DNA from: Oscillospiraceae bacterium
Lineage (GTDB): Bacteria > Bacillota > Clostridia > Oscillospirales > Oscillospiraceae
Reading direction: 5' to 3'
Assembly (NCBI GenBank): GCA_015067725.1
Contig: SVLX01000021.1
Coordinates: forward strand, 1 to 41,484
DNA length: 41,484 nucleotides
Below the pieces are notes generated by a model. That model worked only from the letters and a program-made list of their open reading frames with translations. It had not been told where the DNA came from and made no database searches. Both the position numbers and the translations under genes were made by a program. Of this stretch, positions 21,964-28,789 are shown piece after piece. Position 1 is the stretch's first letter. Each line of letters starts with the position of its first letter.

Positions 21964-22719
21964 TTACTCCAAAATGCCGGTATCCATCAGCCACTGCACA
22001 CTGGGCCGAGGGTCTTCGAGTTCCAAAGTATAGGTGGCATTGGGACAGAGCCGCTCTGCCTGACGAAGGAACTGCTCCATATCGATGGTACCTTTATTGA
22101 GGTCGCAGTGCGTATCTGCCTCACCGTTGTTGTTATGCAGATGGAAATGGTGGATCCAGGGGGCAAGAGTCTCCAGCCAGGTCATCAGCGGAACTTTGGA
22201 ATAGGCATTGACATGGCCCACATCCAGACAGATGCGCAGTTTGGGATCGTTGACCGCCTCAAGAAGCTGCAGCAACGGCTCGGGGCGGGTCTCCAGCACG
22301 TTTTCCAGACAGAGCACCATTCCGGCAGGTACTTTCTTCACGAATTCACGCCAAAACTCCGTACTCTGTTCCACAAACCAGTTATCATAATAGAAGAAGG
22401 GTGCATAACCGGAGTGACAGATCAGCGTCTTTGTCAAAAAAGACCTGGCCATGGCCATCGCCTGGGCATAGCGATTTCGGGCCAAATCCCGGGCTTTGGG
22501 ATCAATGGCACAGGGGAACAGCTCATTGAAGGGAGCATGGAAGGCAATCTGCCGAACGCCCCAGACTTTATTATTGACCACGCTATCCACACTCTTACGG
22601 TTAAGCTCCAGATTGGTGGCGGTGCAGTATTCTGTAATTTCCAGACCGAAGCCATGTTTGCGGGCGAAAGGCCCTGCCGCAGTGGACAAAGTAGAAAGAA
22701 GCAACATTTCTTTTTTCAT
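21964..22719 (-). CDS. Sugar phosphate isomerase/epimerase (AP-endonuclease-2 TIM barrel), first cob operon gene
   Basis: A 251-residue TIM-barrel protein of the xylose-isomerase-like/AP-endonuclease family 2. Visible metal-site segments: QIAFHAPFNELFP (His), TLICHSGYAPFFYY, VLCLENVLETRPEPL (Glu), LRICLDVGHVNAYS (Asp, His) and HHFHLHNNNGEADTHCDL (His cluster), plus TYTLELEDPRPS with the final Glu. The set is complete for a divalent-metal isomerase or epimerase. It leads the cobalamin operon and lies 3 bases before cobT. An involvement in ribazole or sugar-phosphate supply is possible but unproven. RBS TTAGGAGAATGAT. Confidence 0.8.
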   Translation of the reverse strand: MKKEMLLLSTLSTAAGPFARKHGFGLEITEYCTATNLELNRKSVDSVVNNKVWGVRQIAFHAPFNELFPCAIDPKARDLARNRYAQAMAMARSFLTKTLICHSGYAPFFYYDNWFVEQSTEFWREFVKKVPAGMVLCLENVLETRPEPLLQLLEAVNDPKLRICLDVGHVNAYSKVPLMTWLETLAPWIHHFHLHNNNGEADTHCDLNKGTIDMEQFLRQAERLCPNATYTLELEDPRPSVQWLMDTGILE

Positions 22720-22924
22720 ATCATTCTCCTAATTGATTCAGCGGAAATACCGAAATCTTGTTGTTTCGGCCATTATCCGGTTGTTTTTGACCCCGTAAAC
22801 GCACACCGGGCGAGGTCTCCGCAAATCCCATGCAAGGTCATTTGACGTTCATCGCCGGCTATCCGGAGGTAGTCCAACCTGACCGGGTGTCACCGGGAGC
22901 GCAGGGATACGCTTTTGCTTCTAC
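22720..22924 (-). promoter_or_regulatory. Long structured leader of the cob operon, no B12 box seen
   Basis: About 200 transcribed bases precede the isomerase gene. I find none of the cobalamin-riboswitch landmarks (GCCACTG B12 box). Pairable elements on the minus strand are GCAAA and ATCCC near the 5' end with GGGAT-TTGC, GGTCA with TGACC, an AGGT-ACCT hairpin, CCGG-ATAG-CCGG, and a late CCGAAA-TTTCGG hairpin. A 36-codon frame (ATG 22831, TGA ending 22721, no ribosome site) ends one base before the isomerase ATG. The leader contains the first of two related ~60-nt blocks (22819-22884). Regulatory function is inference. Confidence 0.5.
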
Positions 22925-22954
22925 ATTATAATATCCGGTAAAGGGGGTTGTCAA
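22925..22954 (-). promoter_or_regulatory. Promoter of the cob operon
   Basis: On the minus strand TTGACA (22949-22954) and TATAAT (22925-22930) are separated by 18 bases, giving a start near 22918. Confidence 0.75.
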
Positions 22955-22972
22955 GGGGCATTTATTCTTGTT

Positions 22973-22986
22973 TGAATGTCCATTCA
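22973..22986. promoter_or_regulatory. Inverted repeat operator candidate TGAATG-TC-CATTCA
   Basis: A perfect 6-bp inverted repeat with a 2-base centre, about 19 bases upstream of the cob -35. The size and shape fit a dimeric TetR- or MarR-like site. The adjacent stretch to 23183 has no gene or other feature that I can support. Confidence 0.35.
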
Positions 22987-23183
22987 TTTTTGTATCGCTA
23001 TGATTCTTATTGCGAATAGCAGAGCTATCTCAAATGTGTTTATCTGATTACAGTTCCGCAAATGGGTCAATCTGGTTCACAGCCCGCACCGATTACTCTT
23101 GTTTCCAGCCCCGGTTTCGTCAAAAACTCCTATTTTTACCCAGCCGCTCCCGGATAATTCGGCACGATTCTTTGGATATGTGC

Positions 23184-23212
23184 TTGATTATTTGCGGGAT
23201 ATGACTTATAAT
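23184..23212 (+). promoter_or_regulatory. Promoter of the pur operon
   Basis: TTGATT (23184-23189) and TATAAT (23207-23212) with a 17-base spacer. Transcription would start near 23219, giving a ~375-base leader before purE. Confidence 0.75.
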
Positions 23213-23263
23213 AATAAATGGCGGGAAAGGCGTTACCTTTTCAGGAAATAAAAACACCGCGCA

Positions 23264-23410
23264 ACAGCAAGATGTCTATTCCCGTAAATCCGTGGTCAAC
23301 CCATTGACGAGACGTGCTCCGGTGGTCATGCCACCGTGACCATCTGTCTGCCGAAATGACCTTGCCCAGTCTTTGGGCATCAGCCGCACCCGGACTTGGG
23401 ATTTTTTATC
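23264..23410 (+). promoter_or_regulatory. purE leader: candidate riboswitch with terminator
   Basis: Pairing elements in order: AGATG (23270-23274) with CATCT (23341-23345); TGGTCA (23293-23298) with TGACCA (23337-23342); hairpin CGGTGG-TCATG-CCACCG (23320-23336); hairpin TGCCCA/TGGGCA (23363-23379). A competing stem of CCCAGTC (23365-23371) with GACTTGGG (23393-23400) is followed by six T at 23402-23407, i.e. an intrinsic terminator that excludes the previous hairpin. Element order (P1 enclosing ATTGACG and a GGTGG hairpin, then GCCG-ACC-CTTGGG) is reminiscent of ZTP riboswitches. The strictly conserved ZTP 3' sequence is not matched, so the class is open. Downstream to 23596 there is only another hairpin (about 23427-23456). 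Confidence 0.5.
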
Positions 23411-23596
23411 CGCGCCTGAGGATATATCACCCACAGTCACGGCGTGGGATCGGTGATTAACCCCGTGTTCTTCATGTCCCTCCAGGTGGATGCCGGGCGG
23501 GATTTCCGGACTCCATTCGGCAATGCTGTGTCGACCAATACTTTATCCGCGCTATCCTGAAAAACGACTCTGACCCCAAGAGAGGAGAAACCTACC

Positions 23597-24091
23597 ATGA
23601 AAAAAGTCGCCATCATTATGGGCTCCGACTCCGACTGGCCTGTCGTCAAGGGTGCTTGTGAACAGCTCCGTCAGTTCGGCATCCCCTTTGAGGCCCATAT
23701 CCTCAGCGCCCACCGCACCCCTATCCAGGCCGCAGAATTTGCCAGAAATGCCCGTGTCAATGGCTTCGGCGTTCTGATTTGCGCCGCCGGTATGGCCGCT
23801 CACCTGGCCGGTGCTTTCGCCGGTAACTCCACCCTGCCCGTCATTGGTATTCCCATGAAGGGTGGCGCCATGGATGGTCTGGACGCGCTTCTGGCCACAG
23901 TCCAGATGCCCAGCGGTATTCCTGTGGCCACCGTTGCCATTGGCGGTGCCAAGAACGCAGCCGTTTTGGCCGCTCAGATTCTCGCCGTTTCCGATGATGA
24001 CCTTGCCAGGAAACTGGATGAAGCCCGGGAGGAAATGGCTCTGCAGATTGCAAAGAAAGAAGAAAAGCTCCAGGCGGAGCTCAATGCCTGA
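23597..24091 (+). CDS. purE: N5-carboxyaminoimidazole ribonucleotide mutase
   Basis: A 164-residue protein with [17 protein letters not shown] at the N-terminus, [15 protein letters not shown] (the substrate-binding SAHRTP), [18 protein letters not shown] and [20 protein letters not shown], all standard class I PurE motifs. Class I enzymes convert N5-CAIR, made by PurK, to CAIR. No purK is in the window, so it must lie elsewhere or be dispensable. It is the first gene of the pur operon with AGAGGAGAAACCTACC upstream. The octameric enzyme works in the cytoplasm. A hairpin separates it from purC. Confidence 0.95.
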   Translation: MKKVAIIMGSDSDWPVVKGACEQLRQFGIPFEAHILSAHRTPIQAAEFARNARVNGFGVLICAAGMAAHLAGAFAGNSTLPVIGIPMKGGAMDGLDALLATVQMPSGIPVATVAIGGAKNAAVLAAQILAVSDDDLARKLDEAREEMALQIAKKEEKLQAELNA

Positions 24092-24099
24092 GTAAACCC

Positions 24100-24117
24100 A
24101 CTCCGGTCGACCGGAGT
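24100..24117 (+). repeat. 18-base perfect palindrome between purE and purC
   Basis: ACTCCGGTCGACCGGAGT is fully self-complementary and is followed by CTCTATATATC rather than a T run. It probably forms an mRNA hairpin after purE that tunes stability or polarity. Confidence 0.55.
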
Positions 24118-24150
24118 CTCTATATATCAACAAATCAGGAGGAAATACAC

Positions 24151-24837
24151 ATGGAAAAGAAGCTTGTTTACACCGGAAAGACCAAAGATGTCTTTGCCCT
24201 CGACAACGGCAATTATCTGCTGAAGTTCAAGGATGACTGCACCGGCAAAGACGGTGTGTTTGACCCCGGTGAGAATTCCGTTGGTCTGACCATTGATGGC
24301 GTGGGCGATGTGAATCTGCGTATGTCCATCCACTTCTTCGAAAAGATCAATGCTGCAGGTATCCGCACCCATTTCGTCAGCGCCGATTTGAAGGAAACCA
24401 CCATGGAAGTTCGTCCCGCCAAGGTCTTCGGTCAGGGGCTTGAGGTTATCTGCCGCATGAAGGCTGTCGGCTCTTTCCGTCGCCGCTATGGTCAGTACAT
24501 CCCCGAGGGCGCTGACCTGCCCGCCTATGTAGAGACTACCTTCAAAAATGATGCGCTGGGCGATCCTCTGGTCACCAAGGACGGTCTGGTGGTTCTGGGT
24601 ATCATGACCGAGCAGCAGTATGAAGACATCAAGTCCATGACACAGGGCATCACCAAAATCGTCTCCGACGAAATGGCCGCAAGAGGCATGGTTCTTTATG
24701 ACATCAAGTTCGAGTTTGGTTATGACGCCGAGGGCAATGTCATGCTGATTGATGAAGTCTCCTCCGGCAATATGCGCGTCTATAAGGACGGTAAGTATGT
24801 CGACCCCATGACTCTGTCCAAGCTGTTCTTTGCCTGA
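24151..24837 (+). CDS. purC: Phosphoribosylaminoimidazole-succinocarboxamide synthase (SAICAR synthetase)
   Basis: A 228-residue protein. ATP-site segment [14 protein letters not shown] with [14 protein letters not shown] is at the N-terminus. Then come [22 protein letters not shown], the CAIR-binding part, and [25 protein letters not shown] near the C-terminus. It condenses CAIR with aspartate using ATP. The usual DExxxPDxxR ending reads DEVSSGNMR, as in a shorter subfamily found in Clostridia. RBS CAGGAGGAAATACAC. Third-base preference for C/T matches its operon partners. Confidence 0.93.
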   Translation: MEKKLVYTGKTKDVFALDNGNYLLKFKDDCTGKDGVFDPGENSVGLTIDGVGDVNLRMSIHFFEKINAAGIRTHFVSADLKETTMEVRPAKVFGQGLEVICRMKAVGSFRRRYGQYIPEGADLPAYVETTFKNDALGDPLVTKDGLVVLGIMTEQQYEDIKSMTQGITKIVSDEMAARGMVLYDIKFEFGYDAEGNVMLIDEVSSGNMRVYKDGKYVDPMTLSKLFFA

Positions 24838-24868
24838 TTTTTTATCACAACGATAGGAGAGTAATTAA

Positions 24869-26293
24869 ATGGGTGGTTTTTTTGGCGCCGTTTCCAGGCG
24901 TGACATTACTCTGGACGTCTTCTTTGGCGTGGACTACCATTCCCACCTGGGCACCAAGCGGGCAGGTATGATCATCCACGATGCCAAAGATGGCTTCCAG
25001 CGACAGATCCATTCCATCGAGAATACCCCCTTCCGCACCAAGTTTGAGCGGGACTTGTCCGAATTCCATGGTTGTAGTGGTATCGGTTGCATCAGTGATA
25101 CCGATCCTCAGCCCCTGCTGGTTCGCTCTCACCTGGGACTTTATGCCATCACCACCGTTGGCATTATCAACAACGACGAGGAACTCATCAACAAGTACTT
25201 CTCAGATCATCACCACCAGTTTATGGCCATGAGTTCCGGTAAAGTTAACTCCACAGAGCTTGCCGCCGCCCTGATTAACCAGAAGGATGACCTGGTTTCC
25301 GGTATCCTTCACGCTCAGAAGGAAATCAACGGCTCGCTTACCCTGTTGATTCTTACGGAGCGGGGAGAGATTATCGCCGCCAGAGACCATTTGGGCAGAC
25401 TGCCTGTGCTCATTGGCAAGAACAACGACGGTTACTGCGTTTCCTTTGAATCCTTCGCCTACCATAAAACCGGCTATGATGATGCCTATGAATTGGGTCC
25501 CCAGGAAATCGTCCGCATCACCGCAGACGGTTATGAGACCCTCTCCCCCGCCGGAAAAGATATGCGGGTCTGCGCTTTCCTGTGGACTTATTATGGATAC
25601 CCCAATTCCAATTATCAGGGCATGAATGTGGAACTCATGCGTTACCGCAATGGCCAGATTATGGCCGAAGACGAAGAAAAGCGCACCGGACTTCCTGATG
25701 TCGACTATATCGCCGGTGTGCCCGATTCCGGCATTCCCCATGCCATTGGCTACTCCAACTACAGTAAACTCCCATTCGCCCGTCCCTTCATCAAGTATAC
25801 CCCTACCTGGCCCCGCTCCTTTATGCCATCCAACCAGGATGTCCGCGGACAGGTGGCAAAAATGAAGCAGGTTCCCGTACCTGAGTTTATTCAGGGTAAG
25901 AAGCTGCTGTTCGTAGATGATTCCATCGTCAGAGGTACCCAACTTCGGGAGACCGTTGATTTCCTCTACAGCAACGGCGCCAAAGAGGTTCATATGCGTT
26001 CAGCCTGTCCACCCATCATGTACAGTTGCAAATACCTGAACTTCTCCCGGGGTAATTCCGATATGGACTTACTGGCCAGGCGCACCATCCAGGAGCTGGA
26101 AGGTGATGAGGGTCACAACCATATCGAAGAATACGCCGATGTCCATACCTGTCGGGGAAAATGTCTGCTGGACGCCATCTGCAAGAAAATGGGCTTTGAC
26201 TCTCTGGGCTACCAGTCCCTTGAGGGTATGCTGAAGGCTATCGGGATTGACCGGGACAAGGTCTGTACCTACTGCTGGACCGGTAAGGAATAA
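24869..26293 (+). CDS. purF: Amidophosphoribosyltransferase-like (PurF) lacking the N-terminal Cys nucleophile
   Basis: A 474-residue class II glutamine amidotransferase/PRTase. The N-terminal Ntn-type domain begins MGGFFGAVSRRD, whereas active PurF begins MCGxxG with the catalytic Cys exposed after Met removal; here that position is Gly. Otherwise the family pattern is kept: VDYHSHLGTKRAGM, VGIINNDEEL, ARDHLGRLPVLIG, the PRPP loop LLFVDDSIVRGTQLRE (~residues 348-363) and CxxC-type VCTYCWTGKE at the C-terminus. A Cys near RVCAFLW may complete a metal cluster. It could use free ammonia, or get it from a partner. RBS AGGAGAGTAATTAA; the start codon is unambiguous. Confidence 0.88.
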   Translation: MGGFFGAVSRRDITLDVFFGVDYHSHLGTKRAGMIIHDAKDGFQRQIHSIENTPFRTKFERDLSEFHGCSGIGCISDTDPQPLLVRSHLGLYAITTVGIINNDEELINKYFSDHHHQFMAMSSGKVNSTELAAALINQKDDLVSGILHAQKEINGSLTLLILTERGEIIAARDHLGRLPVLIGKNNDGYCVSFESFAYHKTGYDDAYELGPQEIVRITADGYETLSPAGKDMRVCAFLWTYYGYPNSNYQGMNVELMRYRNGQIMAEDEEKRTGLPDVDYIAGVPDSGIPHAIGYSNYSKLPFARPFIKYTPTWPRSFMPSNQDVRGQVAKMKQVPVPEFIQGKKLLFVDDSIVRGTQLRETVDFLYSNGAKEVHMRSACPPIMYSCKYLNFSRGNSDMDLLARRTIQELEGDEGHNHIEEYADVHTCRGKCLLDAICKKMGFDSLGYQSLEGMLKAIGIDRDKVCTYCWTGKE

Positions 26294-26313
26294 TCCCCAT
26301 ATCACCAAAACCC

Positions 26314-26358
26314 AAGGTGGGAGAAATGTGAAGAAAAGCATGACTCCCACCTTTATAT
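26314..26358 (+). terminator. purF-purM intercistronic hairpin
   Basis: AAGGTGGGAG (26314-26323) pairs perfectly with CTCCCACCTT (26344-26353), loop of 20, followed by TATATTTCC. Partial terminator or stability element inside the operon. Confidence 0.5.
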
Positions 26359-26383
26359 TTCCATCACAACGGAGGATACACCC

Positions 26384-27430
26384 ATGAAAAATTCCCATTC
26401 CCAGTCCTATGCCGATGCCGGTGTCGACGTAACCGCCGGCTATGAGGCAGTCAAACGCATGAAACCCCTGGTGGAATCCACCTATATCCCCGGCGTTATG
26501 GGTACGCTGGGCGGCTTTGGCGGTATGTTCGCCCCGAATATGGCCGGAATGAAGAAACCTGTCCTGGTCTCCGGTACCGACGGCGTTGGCACCAAGCTGA
26601 AGCTGGCCTTCCTTATGGATAAGCACGATACCGTGGGTATTGATTGCGTGGCCATGTGTGTCAATGATATTGTTTGCGGCGGTGCGGCCCCCATGTTCTT
26701 CCTGGACTACATTGCCTGCGGCAAGAATGACCCCACCCGTATTGCGCAAATTGTCGCCGGTATCGCCGAGGGTTGCCGTCAAAGCGAATGCGCGCTGGTT
26801 GGCGGCGAGACCGCCGAGATGCCCGGCTTCTACCCTGTCGATGAGTATGATTTGGCAGGCTTCTCCGTGGGTATTGTGGACGAGGAGAAGATTATCGATG
26901 GCAAACGTCTGGCGAAAGGCGATGTGCTTATCGGTCTGGCTTCCTCCGGCGTCCATTCCAACGGCTTCTCTCTGGTGCGAAAGGTCTTCGACGTAGAGAA
27001 TGCCGACATCAAGACCCCTCTGGAGGAATTGGGTGGCAAGAGTCTGGGCGAGACCCTGCTGACCCCCACCCGCATCTATGTTAAGTCCGTTAAGGCTCTG
27101 CTGGCTTCCGGCGTGGACATTCATGCTGTCAGCCACATCACCGGCGGCGGCTTCTATGAGAATGTCCCCCGCATGATGACCGACGGGCTCACCGCCAGAA
27201 TTGACCTGTCCTCCTTCCCCCGTCTGCCCATCTTCAATCTGATTCAGCAGAAGGGCAATATCCCTCTGCGGGATATGTACAACACGTTCAATATGGGTAT
27301 CGGCATGATTCTTGCCGTCCCGGCTGAGCAGGCCGAAACTGCCCTGCAGTGCCTGAAGGAAAGCGGCGAAACCGCCTACTGCATCGGTGAGGTCACCGAA
27401 GGTACAGAGGGCGTTGAGTTGCTGTATTAA
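26384..27430 (+). CDS. purM: Phosphoribosylformylglycinamidine cyclo-ligase (AIR synthetase)
   Basis: A 348-residue protein of normal length. Signatures: [36 protein letters not shown] (ATP loop), [55 protein letters not shown] and [14 protein letters not shown]. It closes the imidazole ring of FGAM to AIR with ATP in the cytoplasm. It is followed by purN after nine bases. RBS ACGGAGGATACACCC. Confidence 0.96.
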   Translation: MKNSHSQSYADAGVDVTAGYEAVKRMKPLVESTYIPGVMGTLGGFGGMFAPNMAGMKKPVLVSGTDGVGTKLKLAFLMDKHDTVGIDCVAMCVNDIVCGGAAPMFFLDYIACGKNDPTRIAQIVAGIAEGCRQSECALVGGETAEMPGFYPVDEYDLAGFSVGIVDEEKIIDGKRLAKGDVLIGLASSGVHSNGFSLVRKVFDVENADIKTPLEELGGKSLGETLLTPTRIYVKSVKALLASGVDIHAVSHITGGGFYENVPRMMTDGLTARIDLSSFPRLPIFNLIQQKGNIPLRDMYNTFNMGIGMILAVPAEQAETALQCLKESGETAYCIGEVTEGTEGVELLY

Positions 27431-27439
27431 GAGGCAGAG

Positions 27440-28054
27440 ATGCCCATGAAGCAAAGAATTGCTGTACTGGTCTCCGGCGGTGGAACCAATCTGGAGGCTC
27501 TGCTTCAGGCACAGGAGGCCGGAAAAATCCCCCATGGTGAGATTGTTCTGGTCTGCGCCAGCAACAAAGATGCCTTTGCCCTGACCCGGGCCGCCAACCA
27601 CAATGTCCCCGCCCTGGCCATCCATAAAAAAGGCATGAGTCAGGATGACTTTGAGGCTGCCTTGTCCCGCGCCATGACCGAACACCGGATTGACTTCATC
27701 ATTCTGGCCGGATTCCTGTCCATCCTGACGGAGAATTTCGTCAGGGCCTGGCCCCGGAGAATCATCAATGTCCACCCCTCCCTGATTCCCTCCTTCTGCG
27801 GTCAGGGAATGTATGGACTGAAAGTCCACGAGGCCGCCCTGAGCAAAGGGGTGAAGGTCACCGGCGCAACGGTACACTATGTCAACGAAATCCCCGACGG
27901 CGGAGAAATCTTGCTGCAAAAAGCAGTGGATATCCTGCCGGAAGACAGTGCCCAGACCCTGCAGCGGCGGGTCATGGAGCAGGCCGAATGGTTGCTGTTG
28001 CCTCAGGCAGCAGAGCTGGTGGCCGAAAGACTGACCAGAGAAAAAGGAGAATGA
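27440..28054 (+). CDS. purN: Phosphoribosylglycinamide formyltransferase (GAR transformylase)
   Basis: A 204-residue folate-dependent formyltransferase. IAVLVSGGGTNLEALLQAQ is the N-terminal GAR-binding loop, and LAGFLSILTENFV is followed by IINVHPSLIPSFCGQGMYG (catalytic His of HPSLxP). Near the end, GATVHYVNEIPDGGEIL holds the catalytic Asp region. It transfers formyl from 10-formyl-THF to GAR. Start taken as ATG 27440 after AAGAGGCAGAG; a second Met two codons on is possible. Four bases separate it from the next gene, so they are translationally linked. Confidence 0.95.
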   Translation: MPMKQRIAVLVSGGGTNLEALLQAQEAGKIPHGEIVLVCASNKDAFALTRAANHNVPALAIHKKGMSQDDFEAALSRAMTEHRIDFIILAGFLSILTENFVRAWPRRIINVHPSLIPSFCGQGMYGLKVHEAALSKGVKVTGATVHYVNEIPDGGEILLQKAVDILPEDSAQTLQRRVMEQAEWLLLPQAAELVAERLTREKGE

Positions 28055-28058
28055 GCCA

Positions 28059-28775
28059 ATGGATATCTACCGGATTGACGCACTCAACGAAAAACTCGCC
28101 AACAACACTTACCCCGGACGGGGTATCGTCCTGGGCATCACCCCCAACGGCAAATACACCGTCGCCGCTTACTTCATCATGGGCCGCAGTGAAAACAGCC
28201 GCAATCGGGTCTTCGTCGAAGAACCTGACGGCATCCGCACCGAGGCCTATGACCCCGCCAAGTTGGCTGACCCCAGCCTCATCATCTACCATCCCGTCCG
28301 CACCATCGGCCGTGGTCTGATTGTCACCAACGGCGACCAGACCGATACCATTTGGACCCATCTGGCGCAGGGACTGTCTCTGGAGCAGGCTCTGCGCACC
28401 CGGGAATTCGAGCCCGATGGTCCCAACTGGACACCCCGGATTTCCGGTCTGCTGTGCCCAGATGGCAGCTACAAGCTCTCTATTCTGAAGTCAGCCGACC
28501 CCGAAGGCTCCGCCTGCACCCGGCACTTCTTTGACTATCCCCCCATTGCCGGCCTGGGTCACTTCCTCCATACCTATGTCTGCGACGGTAACCCCATCCC
28601 CACCTTCCAGGGTGAGCCGGAACGGGTAGCCATGTGCGATGATATGGATAGCTTTGCTGCCGGGATCTGGGAAAACCTGAACCCCAACAACAAGATTTCC
28701 CTCTATGTCCGCTACACTGATCGCGCCACCGGTGAAAGCCGGCAGAAGATTTATAACAAACATCACGGTGAATAA
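28059..28775 (+). CDS. purO: PurO-type IMP cyclohydrolase
   Basis: A 238-residue protein, MDIYRIDALNEKLANNTYPGRGIVLG at its start (only in part shown), with AYFIMGRSENSRNRVFVEE, DPSLIIYHPVRTIGRGLIVTNGDQTD and LSLEQALRTREFEPDGPNWTPRISG. This is the archaeal-type IMP cyclohydrolase (PurO/IMP_cyclohyd) with an Ntn-hydrolase-like fold. It closes FAICAR to IMP, the last pathway step. Its presence before the isolated transformylase replaces the cyclohydrolase half of bifunctional PurH. AGGAGAATGAGCCA precedes the start. The gene symbol follows the archaeal name. Confidence 0.85.
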   Translation: MDIYRIDALNEKLANNTYPGRGIVLGITPNGKYTVAAYFIMGRSENSRNRVFVEEPDGIRTEAYDPAKLADPSLIIYHPVRTIGRGLIVTNGDQTDTIWTHLAQGLSLEQALRTREFEPDGPNWTPRISGLLCPDGSYKLSILKSADPEGSACTRHFFDYPPIAGLGHFLHTYVCDGNPIPTFQGEPERVAMCDDMDSFAAGIWENLNPNNKISLYVRYTDRATGESRQKIYNKHHGE

Positions 28776-28789
28776 AGGAGAAACCTGCC

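Noticed and set aside
20890..22845. 651-codon plus-strand frame opposite cobT and the isomerase gene
   Set aside because: Antisense shadow of well-supported genes; no ribosome site and no recognisable domains.
22819..22940. Glutamine (glnA-type) riboswitch on the plus strand
   Set aside because: CGTTCATC and a later GAGCG can pair, but the required ACGGAAGTAGG core is missing and no plus-strand gene follows closely.
22720..22954. Standard cobalamin riboswitch in the cob leader
   Set aside because: No GCCACTG box or paired AGTCAGGA-type element on the transcribed strand.
23010..23204. 64-codon plus-strand frame in the cob-pur spacer
   Set aside because: No ribosome site, overlaps the pur promoter, and the sequence has no protein-like motif.
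23276..23380. 34-codon minus-strand ORF in the pur leader
   Set aside because: No ribosome site or promoter found on that strand; kept only as a remark in the paired-block finding.
26069..27919. 616-codon minus-strand frame across purF-purM-purN
   Set aside because: Covers three plus-strand genes and their gaps; shadow frame.
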